Source: Fimbriimonadaceae bacterium
Lineage (GTDB): Bacteria > Armatimonadota > Fimbriimonadia > Fimbriimonadales > Fimbriimonadaceae
DNA: 8,735 nucleotides
Reading direction: 5' to 3'
Assembly (NCBI GenBank): GCA_020849075.1
Contig: JADLGZ010000021.1
Span: 1-8,735, forward strand
In this document: positions 6,547 to 8,735 of the stretch, one piece after another
Layout: each line of letters begins with the position of its first letter
How positions within the stretch are numbered: the first letter of the stretch is position 1
Notes under the pieces: model-generated
What the model saw: the letters and a program-made list of their open reading frames with translations, nothing else
Databases searched by the model: none
What the model was told of the DNA's origin: nothing
Translations under genes and position numbers: made by a program

Positions 6547-7434
6547 ATGCGTATCCGAAGTCTTTTCGTTAGCCTCTTTCTCTTGCTGATTGCAATCAGC
6601 TTCGGGCACACCTATCGGTCGGATGGGGGCACGGTACTCATCAATGAACAACCGGTCTTCACGCTCAAGTCAAGCTTGGATGGCTACACTCCAAGCGAAC
6701 GAGCTTTCATGATCGTGAATACGCTCACCGACGGAACGATTAAGTTGCCGCTGACGATCCGCTCCGCCCGTACCGGGACATGGCTTTATGCTGGTTCCAC
6801 GCGAGTCGTGCGTATTACTCCTGCTGAGGCTAAGGCTCATGGTGCAGTTACAACGGAACTCCTTAGCAAGTGGAAGCAAAGCATTGAGGCTGCCTACGCT
6901 CTACCGCCGATCAAAGCCAGCGAAACAACGACCTCTCTCGGAGTGGGTGCGACGACATTGGTTTCGTTGGTTGGAACCGAGGCGCAGGAAGTCACGCAGA
7001 ATGTTGGAAACACAGAAATCGCTCAAATTGAGCGAGTCATGGGGGGGCTAAGAGTTGTTGGGAAGGCAGTCGGCGAGACCACTGTTGTGATCCACACCCC
7101 TAGTTCCCACATTCAGCTATTAGTAAAGGTTCTTCCTTCTGCCGTAGAAAAAGTCCCTGATCTGATGGTCGAGGTCCACGGCGACCCGGCGAAGGCAGCC
7201 GAGGTTCAAGCGGTTGTTGCCGATGCAATAATGTCGGGCTTAAAGACGGCCAAGGATGCGAGGATTGAGATCATTTCAGCCTTAGGGCGCAGAATCCCGG
7301 CCGGCAGTACCGTGACCATTCCGGTCAAGGTTCGCGTCCTTGCTCCCAATACGATTCCTTACACCGGTACCGTACCAGTTAAGGTTAAGAACTTGGGCGT
7401 TCCAAAGGAAAAGAAGGTAGACCGATCCGGCTAA
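6547..7434 (+). CDS. Secreted protein with pilus/secretin N-terminal-like domain
   Basis: I do not recognise this as a named gene. From ATG 6547 it is 295 residues, with a signal peptide or N-terminal anchor (MRIRSLFVSLFLLLIAISFG). Earlier in-frame ATGs at 6487 and 6493 would place about 20 residues ahead of the signal and lie in the terminator loop, so they are rejected. Residues about 28-120 (INEQPVF, TPSERAFMIVNTL, ITPAEAKAHG, LSKWKQSIEAAY) resemble a region found ahead of membrane domains in some periplasmic or mechanosensitive proteins; this is a weak resemblance from memory. Residues about 129-196 (LGVGATTLVSL, VGNTEIAQIERV, LRVVGKAVGETTVVI) resemble the N-terminal domain of CpaC/RcpA-type pilus secretins. 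No secretin domain follows. Instead there is a C-terminal region (about 204-284) ending in two similar strands, PVKVRV and PVKVKN. It is probably periplasmic or surface associated. Confidence 0.75.
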   Translation: MRIRSLFVSLFLLLIAISFGHTYRSDGGTVLINEQPVFTLKSSLDGYTPSERAFMIVNTLTDGTIKLPLTIRSARTGTWLYAGSTRVVRITPAEAKAHGAVTTELLSKWKQSIEAAYALPPIKASETTTSLGVGATTLVSLVGTEAQEVTQNVGNTEIAQIERVMGGLRVVGKAVGETTVVIHTPSSHIQLLVKVLPSAVEKVPDLMVEVHGDPAKAAEVQAVVADAIMSGLKTAKDARIEIISALGRRIPAGSTVTIPVKVRVLAPNTIPYTGTVPVKVKNLGVPKEKKVDRSG

Positions 7435-7487
7435 ACCTCGCATTACCGCTAGCCCAAGCTCTCCATATCTGACGGCATAAGCCCCCC

Positions 7488-8051
7488 ATGAGAGCTCGGG
7501 TTTTGGGGATGTCATTCTGTATTTGCTTGGCAGTGCTTGCCGCGGCCGCCGGAGAAAAAACGGCGGTTCCCGGCACACTGCTCTCACTAGGCTTTAAGGT
7601 AACGATTGAAAGTAAAGGCGATACCCTCAAAGAACTGGATGAGGATAGTCGCACTCTTCTCAAAGGGGCTGATGAGTTCAGCTTCAAGACGGACGACGGA
7701 ATCTACGGCTCTGTGATGGCCTACCGGCCCAAAGATGAGTTTACTGACGTCATCGCCGATTGGTGCGACGCCATGGCGGGTGGATTAGTAGACGCCGTGA
7801 AGTCGGAAGGGAAGTTGACCAAGCGCGAGACGGTAAAGTTTGGCTCGCGTACGGGGCACATCTTTGCGATGGAGTCGGACGGGTGCATAACTGAGTTTGC
7901 CCTGATTGGTGGAAAGGACGAGATTCTGCTCATTGCGGTAAGCGCTGAACAGAAGAAGAGCCGCGAACTCGCCAACGTTATTTCCGGTATTAGCTATGGC
8001 GGGGAAGCCCCAAGTGACCGTAAATCGGTAGCAACGGATGAGTGCAACTAG
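7488..8051 (+). CDS. Exported protein of unknown function
   Basis: This 187-residue protein has an N-terminal signal peptide (MRARVLGMSFCICLAVLAAAAG, probable cleavage near AAA|GEK). No lipobox is present, since the cysteines in FCIC lack the preceding L-[AS]-[GA] pattern. The mature part is a mixed alpha/beta protein with two cysteines at about 89 and 133 (DWCDAM, SDGCITEF), which could form a disulfide, and a Cys near the C-terminus (DECN). I recognise no family. The start at ATG 7488 is preceded by six C residues and no Shine-Dalgarno; ATG 7509 would shorten the basic n-region. It lies 53 bp downstream of the preceding secreted-protein gene on the same strand and may be co-transcribed with it. 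Its TAG (8049-8051) overlaps the stop of the convergent gene in a shared CTAG. Confidence 0.75.
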   Translation: MRARVLGMSFCICLAVLAAAAGEKTAVPGTLLSLGFKVTIESKGDTLKELDEDSRTLLKGADEFSFKTDDGIYGSVMAYRPKDEFTDVIADWCDAMAGGLVDAVKSEGKLTKRETVKFGSRTGHIFAMESDGCITEFALIGGKDEILLIAVSAEQKKSRELANVISGISYGGEAPSDRKSVATDECN

Positions 8052-8329
8052 CCGCCAGCCGCTCGCACGAGGGTGATGACGGCTGCTGCTGCAAACGCTA
8101 ATCGCCCCAGCATGATCAGCAGGTAAATCGGACTCCCGCGCTGATAGTTGTAGTGGCTGACCGCTAACATCCCACCCATCATATAGATCAAGGAAGAGCC
8201 GAACAAGATGGCCATGGCAGATGACGATTGCTCCCGGCTAAGAAGGGCGCCGACCCAAGCCATACAAAGCCCCGTTAGGACCATGATCGTTCCCATGAGC
8301 CCGACTGTCTTGCTCGTGCGCTTCATCAT
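8048..8329 (-). CDS. Small three-helix membrane protein of unknown function
   Basis: This 93-residue protein is very hydrophobic. Three likely membrane helices lie at about residues 9-30, 37-58 and 67-89, with a basic N-terminus (MMKRTSK) and short polar loops (SREQSSS and HYNYQRGSP). I recognise no family; the length and hydrophobicity suggest a small integral inner-membrane protein. Two adjacent ATG codons exist (8327-8329 and 8324-8326). GGAAG directly abuts the first, so it could act as a Shine-Dalgarno only for the second. A TATGAT box (8335-8340) lies 5 nt upstream. The gene is convergent with the upstream secreted-protein gene (stops share CTAG) and divergent from rsmG with 17 bp between start codons. 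The coherent membrane profile and tight packing support it as real. Confidence 0.72.
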   Translation of the reverse strand: MMKRTSKTVGLMGTIMVLTGLCMAWVGALLSREQSSSAMAILFGSSLIYMMGGMLAVSHYNYQRGSPIYLLIMLGRLAFAAAAVITLVRAAGG

Positions 8330-8334
8330 CTTCC

Positions 8335-8340
8335 ATCATA
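8335..8340 (-). promoter_or_regulatory. Candidate -10 box TATGAT for the small membrane protein
   Basis: On the - strand TATGAT ends 5 nt before the first ATG (8329). It matches five of six TATAAT positions and would place the transcript start at or inside the start codon. It lies in the 17-bp gap shared with rsmG, whose own promoter must then overlap it or lie within this gene. Confidence 0.4.
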
Positions 8341-8346
8341 TCGCTA

Positions 8347-8735
8347 ATGGCGCATGAGTTTCCTGAATCCCAACGTGTGTGTCCGTCCTTGGATACCCAT
8401 CAGTTGGAGATGTATAAGACTTTTCGAGATGCGCTCTATTCTTGGAACGAACGAAAGAATCTGACGCGGGTGCCGATTGATCAATGCGATATCCGCCACT
8501 TTGCTGAAAGTCTCCTGGTGGCCGACTTCGCTTCCGGATCAATGCTAGATTTAGGGACGGGACCAGGGTTTCCGGCTTGGCCGCTCGCCTGTGCTTTGCC
8601 GGAACTGGAGGTGGTTGCGATTGACAGCAATGGCAAGATGCTGGACTTTCTTAGAAGTATGCCGTTACCCAACTTAACGGTAGTTCAAGGAAGGATTGAA
8701 GAGCAGAAGTGGGAAGAGAAATTTGGCCTTGTTAC
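8347..8735 (+). CDS. rsmG: 16S rRNA (guanine-N7) methyltransferase RsmG, 3'-truncated by window edge
   Basis: RsmG (GidB) methylates G527 (E. coli numbering) of 16S rRNA using S-adenosylmethionine. The visible 129 residues run off the right edge with no stop codon. The N-terminal helical part includes LYSWNERKNLTRV (about 30-42), matching the WNxxxNLT pattern of the family, then IRHFAESLLVADF. The SAM-binding motif is LDLGTGPGFPAWPLA (about 67-81), with AWPL where relatives usually have GIPL. It is followed by VVAIDSNGKMLDFLR (the acidic residue after strand 2) and VVQGRIEEQ. The start is ATG 8347; the frame upstream is open to 8299 but has no ATG, GTG or TTG. No Shine-Dalgarno sequence is visible. 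It is divergent from the small membrane gene, with only 17 bp between start codons. Confidence in the family is high. Confidence 0.95.
   Translation, partial: MAHEFPESQRVCPSLDTHQLEMYKTFRDALYSWNERKNLTRVPIDQCDIRHFAESLLVADFASGSMLDLGTGPGFPAWPLACALPELEVVAIDSNGKMLDFLRSMPLPNLTVVQGRIEEQKWEEKFGLV

Noticed and set aside
7509..7530. Lipoprotein signal in the unknown secreted protein
   Set aside because: The cysteines in MSFCICLAV lack an L-[AS]-[GA] motif before them and sit in the middle of the hydrophobic core.
1..8735. CRISPR arrays, tRNA/rRNA genes, insertion sequences, toxin-antitoxin or phage-defence genes
   Set aside because: No regularly spaced repeats, transposase-like frames, terminal inverted repeats or RNA gene signatures were seen; the genes are mostly core functions.

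Overview
The window is a chromosomal housekeeping region from a Gram-negative-type (diderm) bacterium of moderate GC content. It carries a Kdo-activation gene (kdsB), which implies an LPS-type outer membrane. It also carries an exported protein with a PEP-CTERM tail of the form PEPASMTVLGLG...RRKQKK. That tail style, the mixed gene order and several apparently leaderless promoters with a TAnnnT box about 7 nt before the ATG make me suspect an Armatimonadota (Fimbriimonadia-like) genome. This is an inference from style; no marker in the window is decisive.

Left part (1-5640, all + strand): the 3' part of der (ribosome-assembly GTPase, cut by the window edge), then grpE-glmM (GTGA overlap), then an HD-GYP-type phosphohydrolase-kdsB-mrp (ATGA and TTGA overlaps). 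The last five genes form two tightly coupled blocks separated by 62 bp. That gap holds a perfect 7-bp inverted repeat directly before a TACAAT box. The functions are protein folding (GrpE), cell-wall and LPS amino-sugar precursor supply (GlmM), Kdo activation for LPS (KdsB), Fe-S or P-loop ATPase function (Mrp) and possible cyclic-dinucleotide turnover (HD-GYP).

Middle part (5641-8051, + strand): three separately spaced genes for exported proteins. They are a PEP-CTERM surface protein with a probable beta-sandwich body, a secreted protein with a domain resembling the N-terminal domain of pilus/secretin (CpaC/RcpA-type) proteins but no secretin domain, and an unrecognised secreted protein. A GGGGCC/GGCCCC hairpin separates the first two.

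Right part (8048-8735): a small three-helix membrane protein on the - strand is squeezed between neighbours. Its stop codon shares a CTAG with the stop of the convergent gene, and its start lies only 17 bp from the start of the divergent rsmG, which runs off the right edge.

I see no mobile element, CRISPR array, tRNA or rRNA, and no convincing new multi-gene system. The most unusual points are the Mrp protein with both CxxC cysteines replaced by serine, the recurrent leaderless-type promoters, the inverted repeat in the HD-GYP promoter, and the compressed small membrane gene.
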